A stretch of 64,000 nt of DNA from assembly GCA_030068075.1 (NCBI GenBank), contig CM057834.1, positions 90,723,119 to 90,787,118 on the forward strand, in the 5' to 3' direction. This DNA comes from Paguma larvata (Eukaryota; Chordata; Mammalia; Carnivora; Viverridae). Shown piece after piece: positions 1-12,890 of the stretch (its first letter is position 1; the number at the start of each line of letters is the position of its first letter). A model generated the notes under the pieces. That model saw nothing but the letters and a program-made list of their open reading frames with translations, was not told where the DNA came from and ran no database searches. The position numbers and the translations under genes were made by a program.

Positions 1-1834
1 GTCTCTGATATTTTTAGTAGGGCGGATGACCACGGCTGTCGCTTTATTTCCTTCCCCTTTCTCACACATCTGTCATTGTTTCAGCCCCGTGAGAGGACTA
101 AAGCCACTTTCGTTACCCTTGTGTTCTATTCGTTTGCTCCTCCTTGCACGAATCTTAATTACACAGGACTATAACCTGGCCTTACTGAAAGCTGGACTTT
201 CAAGTTTTAGCACATAAATGGCTTAAGTTAACCCAAACTGTACTGAAAGTCCGTTCTTTCAATAAAGCCAAACCTCAAGTAAGATCCAGTGTTTTCTTAA
301 AAGGGAGAGAGAACCTCTGATAGTTCCTAACTTTTAGAGGTCATGAAACCCATTGAGTACCTAATGAAAACTGGGGGCCTTCTTGCTAGAAAACCGCTAT
401 AAACACAAATCTATCTGTCTCTATATCCATATATTGTTTTTTTCAGGGCATTTCCACACACCTTTGGAAGCCTCCCTGATGAGAGCCCTTACGCTCTGGG
501 GAAAGTCTGTGAGGAAACAGAAACAGTACAGAGATTTACGTTCTGAAATACTTACATGAAGTCAGACTGAATTTTATGGGACCCACTGGCCATAGACTTG
601 AACTCAACACCTTCAAGGTCAATATCTTGAGGTAAGCACCATTCCACCATGTTCCCTGTGGGAAAGGGAGGTGACAAGTTAAAAGAAACAAAGTCATTCA
701 AAGAAAAGGACGTAGTACAAGGGCTGAGGGCATACGGCTGCCCAATAAAGGCATTGCTGGCTCAGCCACCAAGACGCTCAAGTGGGTCATCTCATCCACC
801 ACCCACACGCTGGCAGAGTTCCCCAGTTACTCCAGAGGGCCAGGAGACAGGCCTTAAAGGAGCCTTGCCCTCTGCCAAGAGAGGAACACACTCTCCTTTC
901 TAGTGAGGACATGGTCTTTGGTGCTCCATTCTGCTTAGCTACTTCCAAGTGTCCTTCCTTTCATGGCCTTACTTCCAAGGCCATGATTTCTACCCTCTGC
1001 CCCCATCTCTTTTCTCTAACCCCCTGAGATCTTGCTCCATCTGGTCTTTCTACGGCTACTGATGACACTGAGAAACCCCAAACTCTTATTTTAATTCGCA
1101 TTGTCACTGACCTCTTTGCGGCATTTGAGAATTCCTCAAAAATGTATTCCTCTTTTGTCTTGATTCCCATGATAGACTACTATTTTGGTTTTTTCCCTTC
1201 TTATCTAGGTAGCTCTGCTTCCTTCCCGGACTCCCCCTCTTCTCTCCCTAGGTGAGGCCTATATCCAAGGCTCAGCCTTCAGTTCTTTGCTTCCAGAACC
1301 TTGGGGCTCATTCACTCATCATCGGTTACTGAGTTTCTACTGAGCTGGGTGTTGGAGCTACCAAGTCAAATAACATATAGTCCCTGACTGCAAAGAGATT
1401 AGAACCCAGAGATAAACAAGGAGACCACCGACTACGGTTCCCGGGGATAAGCGCCATGAGAGAGGACAATGTAAGTAGTGACGGGCATGCAGCAAACTGA
1501 GGGAATCAGAGATTTGCATGACAGCACTGTCCCCCAGCGGCTTGGCAGAACACTATGGAATATTCCCTACTATCTTCTTGCGTGTTCAAAATTTTCAAAA
1601 TAATATTGAGCCATGTGTGAGAGTTCATTGGGATACAATCCACATACTGTACAATTTACTCAAAGCAAACAATTCAATGGCTTTTAGTACAGTCAGAGAT
1701 GTGCAATCAATCACATTTTCAACTTTCTCCCATTTTTACATCCGAGGAAATGAAACAAATAGAACACTTGCTTAGAGTCTTCCCTAACCAACTGAGCTGG
1801 TGCTCTACAGGGGCTGCCAGGGGCTAAGGTTCCA

Positions 1835-2042
1835 GGGGCACCTGGGGGGTTCGGTTGGTTCAGTGTCTGACTTTGGCTCAGGTCATGAACTCGTGGTTCG
1901 TGAGTTCAAGCCCCACATCAGGCTCTGTGCTGACAGCTCAGAGCCTGGAGCCGGCTTCTGGTCCTCTGTCCCTCTCTCTCTCTCTTCCCTTCTTTGCTCG
2001 TTCTCTCTCTCTCTCAAAATAAATAAACTTAAAAAAACAAGA
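1835..2042 (+). mobile_element. CAN-SINE (SINEC_Fc-like)
   Basis: tRNA-Lys-derived head, TGACAGCTCAGAGCC body, CT tract and AAATAAATAAA tail. Flanked by near-identical direct repeats GCTAAGGTTCCA (1823-1834) and GCTGAGGTTCCA (2043-2054). Confidence 0.93.
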
Positions 2043-2099
2043 GCTGAGGTTCCAGGCTAGGCCTGGACTCCCTGCATGAAGCTAGACCAGTCACCTGAT

Positions 2100-2270
2100 G
2101 GCAACGTGGCAGAGCAGTTAAAGACGCACCTAGGTCACATTAGACTTGGCTTCAAGGCTTGGTTTTGTCACAAGCTGTGTGGCCTTTGGTAAAACCTCTT
2201 GGATCCTTGGTTTCCTTATTGTAAAACAGGACAAGTCAATAAATGAGGCTGACTCACCCGTAAGATTGCT
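2100..2270 (+). mobile_element. MIR-like ancient SINE
   Basis: Contains the diagnostic order GTGGCAGAGCAGTTAAAG, GGCTT, then GTGTGGCCTTTGGTAAAACC and the TTTCCTTATTGTAAAA segment of the MIR core. Diverged. Confidence 0.5.
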
Positions 2271-3381
2271 TCTAGCTTTTAATTCCCAACTACGATGAGG
2301 GGGAAAAATAATTTAACAAATTCCTGAATATCCAGTACAAGAGGAATACAGATTCCCTGAAGACAGAGGCTCACATACTTCCCTTGTGCTCTGAGCACCT
2401 GGCATAGGCCTCAGTCGAGTGGGAAAGAAATCTGTGAAATGACCCTTTCAAAGGCAGAGAAAGGTGGGAAGAGTTGGGGGGGGGAGCAGCAGAAGCGGCA
2501 GGCCTTGGGGTGACCTGCCCAGGAGTGGGTGACAGCCCTGTGACTGTCAACAGGGGTGGGAGGGATTATGGCATTTTGTTTTAGAACAAACTTATCACCA
2601 GTCCAAACCCTGCTTTCCTAGGCATCAGAAATGCCGTGAATCATCCAGCCCACAGCGCTTTCGGACCACGCCCGAGCATCGGAGACGCGGCGTATCCAGT
2701 CTACCTACGTATATCCAGTCTCCAAACGTGGCAGACCTCATGGAGGGTAGTCCGACCTCGTATTCAGAGCCTAAGATGCTTTCAAATAGTTTACTTTCGA
2801 GAGAGGAATCATGACTCTAACCAAGAGCTAAAACCAAAAGCATGGAAAGGGGTATTAGGAGTTTATAAAACACACACATGTTGTGTGTATCCAGATTGAA
2901 GACAAGAAAAAGCATACTGCACACTGAAAGAGGGGTGACCTTGGGGATGAAGGTATTTCCATCTTTCCCCTTCCACTCCTGTCTACTATCTCCGTAGTCC
3001 AGTGGCTTTTTGCTTGTGCATCAGGATGCCCGCGGGACGATTAAGGTGCCAGGGCCTCCCCCAGATATACAGGATCATGGGCCCTTCTTGGTGGCACGTG
3101 GGTGATTCCGCCGCTGAGCCCCTGCTTCGCCCTGTGTACACCGCCCTAACCCTTTGCAATGCTAACAGGTGGCCTGCCTAGGAAGGCACAGCCTGGGACA
3201 GAGCTGCTGCAATGCCCCTCAGGCAGACACCGTCCTCCTCACCTACCCAACCTGCCTCTTCTATTATCCACTGCCTTCTTTCCTCGCTACCACCCATACT
3301 GGGTTCAGAGAGCCCTAACACTGTTTCTTTCCTCCAACCCACCCGGTCCATGACTGCTCAGTAACTTGCTAAAACATTACT

Positions 3382-3574
3382 GGGGCGCCTGGGTGGTTTG
3401 GTCGGTTGAGCATCCATTTCTTGATTTGGGGCTCAGGTCATTATCTCACCATCCTGGGATTGAGCTCCACATTGGGCTCTGCATTGATGGCATGGAGGCT
3501 GCTAGGGATTCTCTCCCTCTCTGCCCCTCCCCTGCTCACGAGTTCTCAAAAATAAACATTTAAAACAAACAAAA
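3382..3574 (+). mobile_element. CAN-SINE
   Basis: Head GGGGCGCCTGGGTGG, internal TGGGCTCTGCATTGATGGCA, CT-rich stretch and AAAATAAACATTTAAAAC tail. Somewhat diverged and lacks part of the (CT)n. Confidence 0.88.
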
Positions 3575-3589
3575 CTTTAAATTACCTAA

Positions 3590-4115
3590 ATTTTGTTTTA
3601 CTGACACCGAAGTACAGAAGAACACACAAATCCTAACTACAGCTCGGTGAATTTCCCCAACATGCACATACTTGTGTAACCAGCACCCAGACCAAGAAGG
3701 AGAACATCACTGCACACCAGAAACCTCTCTGTGCCTCTCATGAATCCTCTCTCAACGGGAACTATTACCTTGGCCTCTAACACTATAAATTAGCTGGGCT
3801 GTTTCGAAATTTATATTGATGCAATCATAGTTTATATTCTTCTGTGTCTTCCTTTGCTCAGTATTCTTTGCAAGATTCATTCACGCGGATCCACGAAGCA
3901 ATAGTCTGTTCATTTACTACTTCCATCCTATGCGTGGAGCACAGATTATCTGTTTCACTGTTGATGTGCATTTAGCTTATATCCAATTTGAAGCTGTTAC
4001 AAATAGACTGCTACAAAAAGCCCCACACGTAAGTCATCTGGTGAACACATGTGGAGTCGCTTTGCACTATGTCAACCTGGTTAACGTCAAACTACGTTCC
4101 TCAGAATTCCCTTCT
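3590..4115 (-). mobile_element. Ancient L1 fragment (antisense)
   Basis: The text around 3660-3700 (CACTTGTGTAACCAGCACCC-like) and 3840-3990 follows the antisense 3' part of old L1 elements common in mammalian introns. Highly diverged with no open frame, and the subfamily is not assigned. The open frames near 3930-4370 are incidental. Confidence 0.4.
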
Positions 4116-4859
4116 TCGCGAGTTGCAGGTGAGACAGGGGCTGTGGGAGGGAAGCAGGAGGCATACTGCATTCACATCAGAAGGCTGGGGCAGCAGCGCC
4201 AGGCGGCCCGTGTGCATTGCTGCTCGTCTGCAGGCCACCTCAATACTGGGAGGCAGGAGGTGGCAGCCAGGCCTGTGAATGCTGGACCCACCCTCCCCTG
4301 GGTCTTCTTTCACCTTCTCTGACTCCTCAGCCAGGTGTGTGTTTAGTTCCACAACGAAGGGCATCAACTTCATCGGGACACCCGCCTCCTTAAAGCTGGA
4401 GGCGGGCGGACCCGGGGCCCTGTACGTCCCCGTGAGTTCCCGCTTCTCTCCACCTTCCGCTATATTCTCTTCTTCCGTAACTGCCTGCCCAATAGAGTTC
4501 CGGCTCCCTCATCAGGCAGAATAACAGCAGCCTTACACAGGCTGTCTACCCAACGCCCACAGCCACGTAAGATCACATTCTTGCAATAAATCCCTTTAGA
4601 CATCTCCTAGTGGTTCTGCTTCTTTGATTAAACCTTGACCGACAGAACATGCACACATCTCTGCTGACAACATCCCTAGGAGTAGAACCATTGTAAAAAT
4701 GTCTACACCAGGGCTAGGAAATCTTTAACAATTCCCAAAGCAGTGTTTCCCAAAGCTTTTGTTGATGGGGCTTCTGTAAAACAAGAAAACACATTTTAAA
4801 AAAGGGATTTTGGCCAAATTATCTTAGGTTAGACAAGGATAGACACATTTCTTTAAAGA

Positions 4860-5275
4860 AATGCTAGTATACAAGGAGCTGCAAGCTGACCCGCAATATC
4901 CACTCTTCCTTTCTTACAGGGAATAGTATCTCCTATATTTAGCCTGGCACATGGCCCTCCGAATCACAACTATGTTTCTCAGCACCTTCTTGCCTGTAGC
5001 TATGGCTACATGAGTCAGTTCTGGCCAATGGGAAATGGACAGAAGTGAGGTGTAGAGTTGCCAAGAAGCACCTGAAAGGGCAGGTGTGTGCTGCCCCTTC
5101 CTCCATCCTGCTGCCTAGAATGTGGACATGGTGACAAGCCGGTCACAAATCTAGGTCCCTGGATGACCCCTTGGAGTTGAGCCAACATTCCAGCCCTGGG
5201 TCAGCGATCTCTGTTGCATGAAAGAGAAATAAAACTCCTATCTTGACTAAGCCACTGTTAGCTTGGGTCCCTGGT
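4860..5275. repeat. Probable ancient interspersed repeat, family not assigned
   Basis: Contains the phrase AATAAAACTCCTATCTTGACTAAGCCACTGTTA and TGGCCAATGGGAAATGGACA, wording I recognise as recurring in ancient mammalian interspersed repeats. I cannot name the family without a library search. Confidence 0.35.
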
Positions 5276-5652
5276 ATTCACGGCCGAGTCCACGTAGAAT
5301 AAAGCCTCCATTCCTGAGCCTGGCTCTCAAAGCCGACATCCTTGTTCCTCTGTGCCTGTCCAGTCCTCGCTGTACAGATACTGACAGACTCAGATGGAGG
5401 AATGACATCCTGGTAGTTACATTCTTAACTTCTAGATGGATGTAAGTCCCTCAGGGGAAAGTTCCATCGGGGTCAGACTGGCGAGTCACGGAATGAGCAC
5501 AGGTTCCAGAACACCACTCTGGGAATAGTTATCTTTATCTTTATCTGCTGACACACTGCTTGAATGAAAGGAAAGAAGATGAAGTAGATGAAGCTGGGTC
5601 CTATACCAGCTTGATTTAATCAATGTCGCAGAGGTCTATCTCCGCAGGAGAT

Positions 5653-5865
5653 AATGTTTATTAATGTTTATTTATTTTTGAGACAGAGAGAGACAGAGCA
5701 TGAGTGGGGGAGGGGCAGAGAGAGAGGGAGACACAGAATCTGAAGCAGGCTCCAGGCTCCGAGCTGTCAGCACAGAGCCCGACACGGGGCTCGAACTCAA
5801 AGATAGCGAGATCATGACCTGAGCCGAAGTCGGATGCTCAACCGACTGAGCCACCCAGGCGCCCC
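5653..5865 (-). mobile_element. CAN-SINE
   Basis: Reverse orientation: T-rich start with TTTATTTATTTTTGAGACAG, GA tract, GAGCTGTCAGCACAGAGCCC and a terminal GAGCCACCCAGGCGCCCC. Near consensus, so probably young. Confidence 0.93.
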
Positions 5866-6220
5866 GGGACTTCTTAAAGACAGGAACCTCATTCACCTTC
5901 GCATGCCAACGGGGCACACTGTTAGCACAGTACAGGATGGGTATTACATGCTAATAATAATAATGAAAGAAAAAGAAGCTTTATCGCAGACAGGCATTTT
6001 TTAAAGAGCTAATTGATGAATTAATGTTAATTATTCTTGGGGTAACGATAGTGTGATTATATAAGAAAACGTCCTTCTTAGGAGGTTTATAGTCAAGAAT
6101 TTAGAAGGGTCATCATGTCTGCATTTACTATCAAAAGGCTCGGGAAAAAAAAAGTACATCTGTGTATAATCAGTTTTGATATACTGCTTGCTGAATTAGA
6201 GTCAACACAATTGAAGTATT

Positions 6221-6417
6221 TTTTTTAGGATTATTTATTTTTGAGAGAGAGAGAGAGCACGTGCGAGTGACCGGGGGAGGGGCAGAGAGACGGGACAGAG
6301 GATCTGAAGCAGGCTCTATGCTGACAGCAGACAGCCTGATGCAGAGATCGAACCCACGAACCGCGAGATCATGACCTGAGCCATGATGCTCAACCGACCG
6401 AGCCACCCGGGCGCCCC
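6221..6417 (-). mobile_element. CAN-SINE with clear target duplication
   Basis: Antisense copy ending GCCACCCGGGCGCCCC. It is flanked by AACACAATTGAAGTATT (6204-6220) and AACACAACTGAAGTATT (6418-6434), one mismatch in 17. Confidence 0.95.
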
Positions 6418-7210
6418 AACACAACTGAAGTATTAGAGAAGGATCTGAGCATAGGGAATCGCACATTTCATTATGCTAGACATCCAATGCAATCTCAATC
6501 CAAATCCCAACAAATTATTTGTGGATATTGAAGAGTTAATTCTAAAGTTTATCTGGAAAGGCAAAGGCCCCAAACAGCCAACACAGTACTGAAGAAAAAG
6601 TCAGAGGGCTAACACTACCCAATTCTAAGACTTACCAGGAAAACCATGAAAACTACAGTAATCAAGACAGTGATTAGACAAGATTAGACAAACAGATCAA
6701 CAGAAGGGGATACAGAGCCCAGAAATAGACTCACACAAATACAGTCAGCTGATCTTTGCCAACAAAGCAAAGGCCATACAATGGAGAAAGGATTATCTCT
6801 TTAACAATGGATATCCACAGGCAAAAAAAAAAAAAAGGATCTAGACACAGACCTTACACCTTTCACAAAAATTCAGTATGAGTAGTATACCTAAATGCAA
6901 AACGAAAAATTATAAAACTTCTGGAGGGGAACCCAGGAGAAAATCTAGGCGACCCTGAGTTTAGCAATGAGTTTTTAGATACAACACCAGGAGCGCGAGC
7001 CATGAAGAAAAAAATTGGCACATTGTACTTCGTTAAAATTAAAAACTTCTGATCTGTGCAAGACACTATGAAGAGAATGAAGATAAGCCATAGACCGAGA
7101 GAAAATATTCGTAAAAACATACCTGATGAAGGCTTAAATCCAAAATATACAATGAACTCTTAAAACACAACATTAAGAAAACATACACACCCAATTTAAA
7201 AAATATACAA

Positions 7211-7343
7211 GGGGTGTCTGGATGGCTCAGTCGGTTAAGCAACCAACCCTTGATTTCAGCTCAAGTACTGATCTCAGGGGCATGAGTTCAAGTCCCGTGT
7301 TGGGCTCCATGCTGGGCGTGGAGTGCACTTAAAAAAATATTAA
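7211..7343 (+). mobile_element. Older short CAN-SINE inside L1
   Basis: Head GGGGTGTCTGGATGGCTCAG, CCTTGATTTCAGCTCAAG, then directly a poly-A tail without the CT tract. This matches an older SINEC subfamily rather than the felid type. Confidence 0.8.
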
Positions 7344-8051
7344 AAATGGACAAAAGATCAGACCAGTCATCTCACTGCAGAAGATATACACATGGCAAAT
7401 GAGCAAAATTCCATGTCATCAGGGAACTCCAAATCAAAACACCAAGATTCTTCTACACGCCTGTTAGAATGGTCAAAATCCCAAACACGGAAAACACCAC
7501 ATACTAATAACAAGGACATGCGGCAAGAGGAAGTCTCATTCAATGCAAAATGGTACAACCACTGTGGAAGACAGTTTGGCATTTTCTTACGACTAAACAT
7601 ATCCTCACCATATGATCAGGCAATCGTGCTCCTTCGCATCTATCCAATGCGTGAGAACTTAGGTCCACAAAAAAGCCTGCCCACGGTTTATAGCAGCTTT
7701 ATTTATAACTGTCCCAAACTGGAAGTAACCGAGGTGTCCTTCAGTCGGTGAATGCATAAACAAACTGTAGAACATCCAGACAATAAAATACTATTCAGAA
7801 ATAATGAGCCAAAGCCACAAAGACATAAAGGGACCTTAAAAGCTTGTTGCTAAGGGAAAGAAGCCAATCTGAAAGGCTATATACTATATAATTCCAACTC
7901 TGTGACATTCTGGAAAAGAAAAAATTAATAGATAGTAAAAAGATCAGCAAATAAGGAAGGATGAGGAGGGGGAGCACTGAGGATTTTTAGGGCAATAAAA
8001 CCCTTTCTGTAGGATACTGTTACGGTGGATATGTGACATTGTGCATTTTTC

Positions 8052-8290
8052 TTTTTTTTTAATTTTTTTTAATGTTTATTTTTGAGAGAGAGAGAGAGAG
8101 TGTGAGTGGGGAAGGGCAGAGAGAGAGGGACACACAGAATCCGAAGCAGGCTCCAGGCTCTGAGCTGTCAGTACAGAGCCCGACACCAGAGCCCGATGCA
8201 GGGCTTGAACTCAGGAACCGTGACCTGAGTTCAGGTCATGACCTGAGCCAAAGTCAGGACACTTAACCGACTGAGCCACTCAGGCGCCCC
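8052..8290 (-). mobile_element. CAN-SINE inside L1 3'UTR
   Basis: Antisense copy ending GCCACTCAGGCGCCCC, flanked by ACATTGTGCATTTTTC (8036-8051) and ACATAGTGCATTTTTT (8291-8306). It has a small internal duplication, CCCGACACCAGAGCCCGATG. Confidence 0.92.
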
Positions 8291-8540
8291 ACATAGTGCA
8301 TTTTTTCAAATCCATAGAATGTACAACGCAAAGAGTAAACCCTAATGTAGACTATGGGCTTTAGTTAATAGTCAGTTATCAATATTGGTTCATCAATTGT
8401 AACGAACATGCCACACTAATGCTAGATGTGAATAATATGGGAAATGGGGTACGAAGGTGGTATATATGGGACTCTGTACTTTCTTTTCAGTTTTCCTGTA
8501 AATCTGAAACTCATGAAAAAATAAGTTTATTAGTTAAAAA

Positions 8541-11500
8541 AAGAAGGTAATAGATCAATTAACCCAGGTGAATTATCCCGGGATTGGTAATGATAATGTG
8601 GTCATATAGGAAAACGGCCTTATTCTTGGGAGATTTGTACTGAAGTATTCAGAAATGAGAGGTTATGATGTCTGCAACTTACTGTCAAATAGTTCAGCAG
8701 AAAAAGGTAAGCACACCTATATATATATAGTCGGTTCTGCGCTATCACTAGCTGAATTTATTCCAAAGCAATTGCTACATTAGGGAACCACTAGATCGTA
8801 GGGGATTTCCTGTTTGCTGATACGTGATTTTGATCACAAGGATCACAACGTGAATGCAGAAAACTGCACCCAGCTGAAATGAGACATGCGGAAATACACA
8901 AAACACCTCCCTCTCCCCGCACACACCACAAACACTCACACATTATCTTCTTCACAGAGTTAGGAGCCCTATCACTTCTAGAGCTACTGCTGTCCATCAA
9001 ATGTCACACAGCCCTGCTTGCATTCATTTCACCATAAATCACAGGCTCAACCCTTCCAACACCCATCTTCTGATGCAAATCCAGGTCTACGGTAAAGTGC
9101 CAAACTTTGAGTGCTTATGTATCTCTTAACTAGTCGTCATATGTAAAATTGTCCTACCATTTTTATTTGATTCCCATTTTTTTTTTTAATGTGTCACTGA
9201 CAGTTTTTGAGTGCTGTGCCCTGACCCGATCTTCTCCATAAACCTTGTGACTTTTACTCCAAGTCTTTCACAGAACACTGGCTTTTAGGAATGCATTTTC
9301 CACATTAGACCTGGGATGTGTACGCATCAAGCAAATATGGCCAAATGTCCACAAATGAGGATGGGCTCTAAGTGTTCGCTGTACTATTCCTCCAACTTTT
9401 CTGAGGTTTAAAAAATTTCCACAAATTGGAGGACATAATTTAAATAATGGGGATGTGAAAAAACATAAGGTAAGCAGAAAGGACTTTGCAAAAGGAAAAT
9501 AAATGGAGGCAACCTGCACAAAGAGGCACCATGTCCAAAGGCCATCCTTCCCAGAAATATCACGCCATTCACAAAAATTGGAAGTCGGTTTACATATAAA
9601 ACTTGTAGCGACTTAAAGAAAAGTGATTCTGTAAAAATAAAACCCACTGAATGCCAGAAAAATCTCCAACTGAATGCTAGTTTTCTGGGGCTTGGTCTTC
9701 TATTACCGGCTTCCCAAACACCCTCACCATACTTTAGGAACTCAGCCAGGAAGCTGGGGCCCAGAAGGATTCCACCAAAGGGCTCATTGGAGGGGTAACT
9801 GATCAGAGAGAGGAGTCCACAACGACAAGACAAGTGCTTTTCCCCCTCACTTTCTCTCCTCCGCAACCCGTGGGCCCACCTAGAGGCCTGGCCCCGCCTC
9901 CAGCTGGAAAGACAACCTATGGGGAAGGGCCACACGAGCGCCCGAGGGTCACGTGTGGCAATCTGCATTATGTACATCCAGCTGGCCGTTCAATAAATAT
10001 TGGCAGAACATAACGTGGCAGCCAGTGCCAGGGGCTGGACTCATGCAAAGGCAAATATGTACGTTCCTGTGGAATGGAACTTGGACTCCCAGCTTATTGG
10101 GCGGGCAGCTCAGTCATCCAGCGGAAGCCAGAGGGCGAGGCTGAGGCTGGCTGTAGACGGACAGATGGTCTGAACCTGCCTCTCCGCTGTTCGGAAGGTC
10201 AGCCTGCCAGCTGTGTCCACGGCAGAGCCTCCCAGGGCTGAGGTTTGATGAACCCCTGAGCTGAGCGAGATCTGCTCTGTCCTACCTACCGCAAACAGGT
10301 CTGCGTTTACGTGTGAGGTGGCTTCGGCAACCACTACTTCTCTGGGAGGACAGACATGGGCTGTTACTGCTGCTGCCCGTTAGGAAGTTCATCTCAGTAT
10401 ATTTAAAGTAGGCACTGCAAGGATCTTAACCGAAATAATCTCTAACGGGAAACATGTGACTTTCCTTCCTCCTCCTTCCTCCTCTTGGGTGGTTTCCAAT
10501 TAAGAATCTCCTCTTGAGGTCTTCCTATCAGAAGCAGTGGCTGCATCAGCTCTGGGTCCTGTTACAGCTCCTTTTGACCTCAAGAGCGGAGCTTTGTGTC
10601 CCCTGTTCCCTCCCCAACAAAGGCCTTGATATTTTACCCATTCTGTCTTCCCATCAGCATAGACACAACGCTAGTTCCAGCTGGGAGTCAAAAGGAATCC
10701 TGTCTTTGGAAGAAAGGCAAGAATCGAGGGGTATGTGTACCCCGCCCCCCATACATTCCCTCTACAGAACCATTTCCTTGGCCGGGAGGGGGGGGAGGGT
10801 GGAGAAGGGGGTCACCAAATGCCAGAGAAGAAAGAAACCTCAGAAGATTATTTGGTTCAGACTCAAACACCAGAAAAGGAAATCGCTTCTATTGACTTTT
10901 GGTCTTAAATGGTCTTAAATAATTTTGAAACCACCTAGGGTAAGAGTATGCACAAAGCAAAAGAAGACTCAGTATAAAGAAACCTGAGGCAGGAAGAAGT
11001 GATTCCTGGTGATTTCAGGTCAGCCCTAGGCCAATCCATGGCTGAATTCTAATGCATTAATTTTAGGTGGAAAAACCCTTCCACTTTGCAGACTCTGTAT
11101 CATGTTACCCTGGGCAGTGGCATGAGGAGGGAGCACGGGTCCTGGAGACCTGGCTCTCCTCTGGGCTCTGCCCTCTCTGCTCCCTGACTTCAGAGCATCC
11201 CCCCGCCCCGCCCCATTACAGTGATGAGCCTCTTGGGAAGGATTAGAGACCCAGGTCCCTGAAACCCCCCAGTAGGGACCCAGTAACTGGTGGGTGTTAT
11301 GATTCCTACTCCTGCTTGACTCTCATCTTTTAAGAAACAGAATTCACAGCACGTGGCCACAGACTGACTTTTCCCTGAAAACCACAAGCAGGTGAATCAC
11401 CAACAGAAGGGGAAGATTCTGCCAATGTGAGATTAATGAAATTAACCACAACTGCATTCCACTGACATCTGAGGGCACTCTGGGAAGGGATGCGGCGGTT

Positions 11501-12116
11501 AATCATTCTGAGGACCTCCTGGACGGCTGGCAGAACCAGCCCTCTCTTTGCCCTCTGAGTTAGCCGTGCTCAGGACTGCTCTTTGCATCTCGAAATTACG
11601 TCCCACATCTTGCATTCTCACTCTGTCACTTCTCCCTCCAAGGCTGGAGCCAATTACTATTTGCATGAGTCAGGGGACCTGGGCAGTGCTCCAAGCTGAG
11701 CCCCGGACACCACACCTAACCCTAATCCCGCTGCGGCCCCTCATGTCCGCTGTGTACAAGAACATGCATGTACCGTGTGGACTTCTGGAGACCATACGGA
11801 GATTAAAATTCGTGTGAGCGATCCTAAATGCATCAACTTAGGAGCATTTAGACTCACTAAATGAAACAGGTATTTAGATGTAATTTAGGCAGTGGCTAGC
11901 AGTTGAGGGAGGAACAGGTAGTAATTCATTCCTCATCAAGAAGAACAAAGGGAAAAGACATTATCTCAAAAACCTAAGCCCTCCTCCCCTCGGCCTTCCC
12001 CTGTGCCCTCCTCAGCAGTCCAACACCAGCAGCACACACCACACAGGAATTACCCGCAGACCCCTCCACGAAATAACTCAGGCTGGCGTGGGCTGGGGGG
12101 ATGTAGCAGTTTAAAG
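8541..12116. other. DENND11 intron 1, mostly unique sequence
   Basis: No exon, RNA gene or clear transposon seen. The 189-codon minus-strand frame at 9408-9977 has no recognisable domain or coding signature and is treated as chance. Short low-complexity runs occur at 9180 (poly-T) and 10785 (G-rich). Confidence 0.5.
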
Positions 12117-12129
12117 CGAATCTCTTACA

Positions 12130-12322
12130 GGGGCGTCTGGGTGGCTCAGTCGGTAACGCCTCCGACTTGGGCTCGGGTCACGATCTCGCGGTTTGTGAGT
12201 TCCATCCCCACATCAGGCTCTCTGCCGTCAGGACAGACCCGCTTCAGATCCTCTGCCCACCCCGTCTCTGCCCCTCCCCTGCCTGTGCTCTAAAATAAGT
12301 AAACATTAAATAAAAATAAAAC
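12130..12322 (+). mobile_element. CAN-SINE
   Basis: Sense copy starting GGGGCGTCTGGGTGGC. Target duplication GAATCTCTTACA (12118-12129) / GAACCTCTTATA (12323-12334). Moderately diverged. Confidence 0.9.
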
Positions 12323-12604
12323 GAACCTCTTATAGAGAAACGGTCCCAATGATTGGGTCCAAAGCTTTACCTGCTGCAGGCCCACACACGAGTGGGCAGA
12401 AAAAAAGAAAATTTTATTAGAAACTCAAAGAATGAAATAAAAATTAAGAATCGAAGGCTTGAATAATGGATTGAACACAATGAAAAAGCAAGATTCTGGC
12501 TGCCAAACCCTCCCACCTGGCTTGCATAGTAAGCTTCTGGGCCTTGTGTCAATGGCAGCTTTGTAGCCCAGATGGCCAGCACTGCCGTCCCAGGGGCTCC
12601 CTGC

Positions 12605-12890
12605 TCCAGAGAGACTGAGAGTGTGAGAGAGAGAGACTGAGAGTGTGAGAGGGAGAGAGTATGAGAGGGAGAGAGTGTGAGAGAGAGTGAGAGAGAGAGT
12701 GAGAGTGAGAGAGAGAGAGTGAGAGTGAGAGAGTGAGAGTGAGAGAGAGAGAGTGAGAGTGAGAGTGAGAGAGAGAGTGAGAGAGTGAGTGAGTGGAGAG
12801 AGAGTGAGTGAGTGGAGAGAGAGTGAGTGAGTGGAGAGTGAGTGAGTGGAGAGAGAAGAGAGAGAGAAAGAGAGAGGGAGAGCCTCTACT
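12605..12890 (+). repeat. Purine-rich GA/GTGA minisatellite
   Basis: About 285 bases built almost only from GAGA, GTGA and GGGA units. At 12778-12860 it becomes a higher-order array of roughly 18-20 base units (GTGAGTGAGTGGAGAGAGA). The strand is almost free of C. The Ser/Leu-rich minus-strand frame across it is a repeat artefact. Confidence 0.95.

Larger units (their letters stand above)
6470..8540 (+). mobile_element. L1 fragment: 3' part of ORF2 plus 3'UTR
   Basis: Sense-oriented L1. From 6480 the sequence follows the ORF2 3' third (GCAATCTCAATCCAAATCCC, then the 'LYSSFIHNC-type' end near 7680-7745), then the 3'UTR ending GGGACTCTGTACTTTCTTTTCAG, TGAAACTCATGAAAAAATAA at 8470-8525. It is broken by stops and by two SINE insertions (7211-7343 and 8052-8290). 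The 120-codon open frame at 7392-7751 is a decayed ORF2 remnant. Confidence 0.8.

Noticed and set aside
9408..9977. 189-codon minus-strand open frame in DENND11 intron 1
   Set aside because: No domain, no splice-consistent context and odd composition; it is the longest chance frame expected in this much sequence.
11710..11735. Telomere-like CCTAACCCTAA
   Set aside because: Only about one and a half units, no array.
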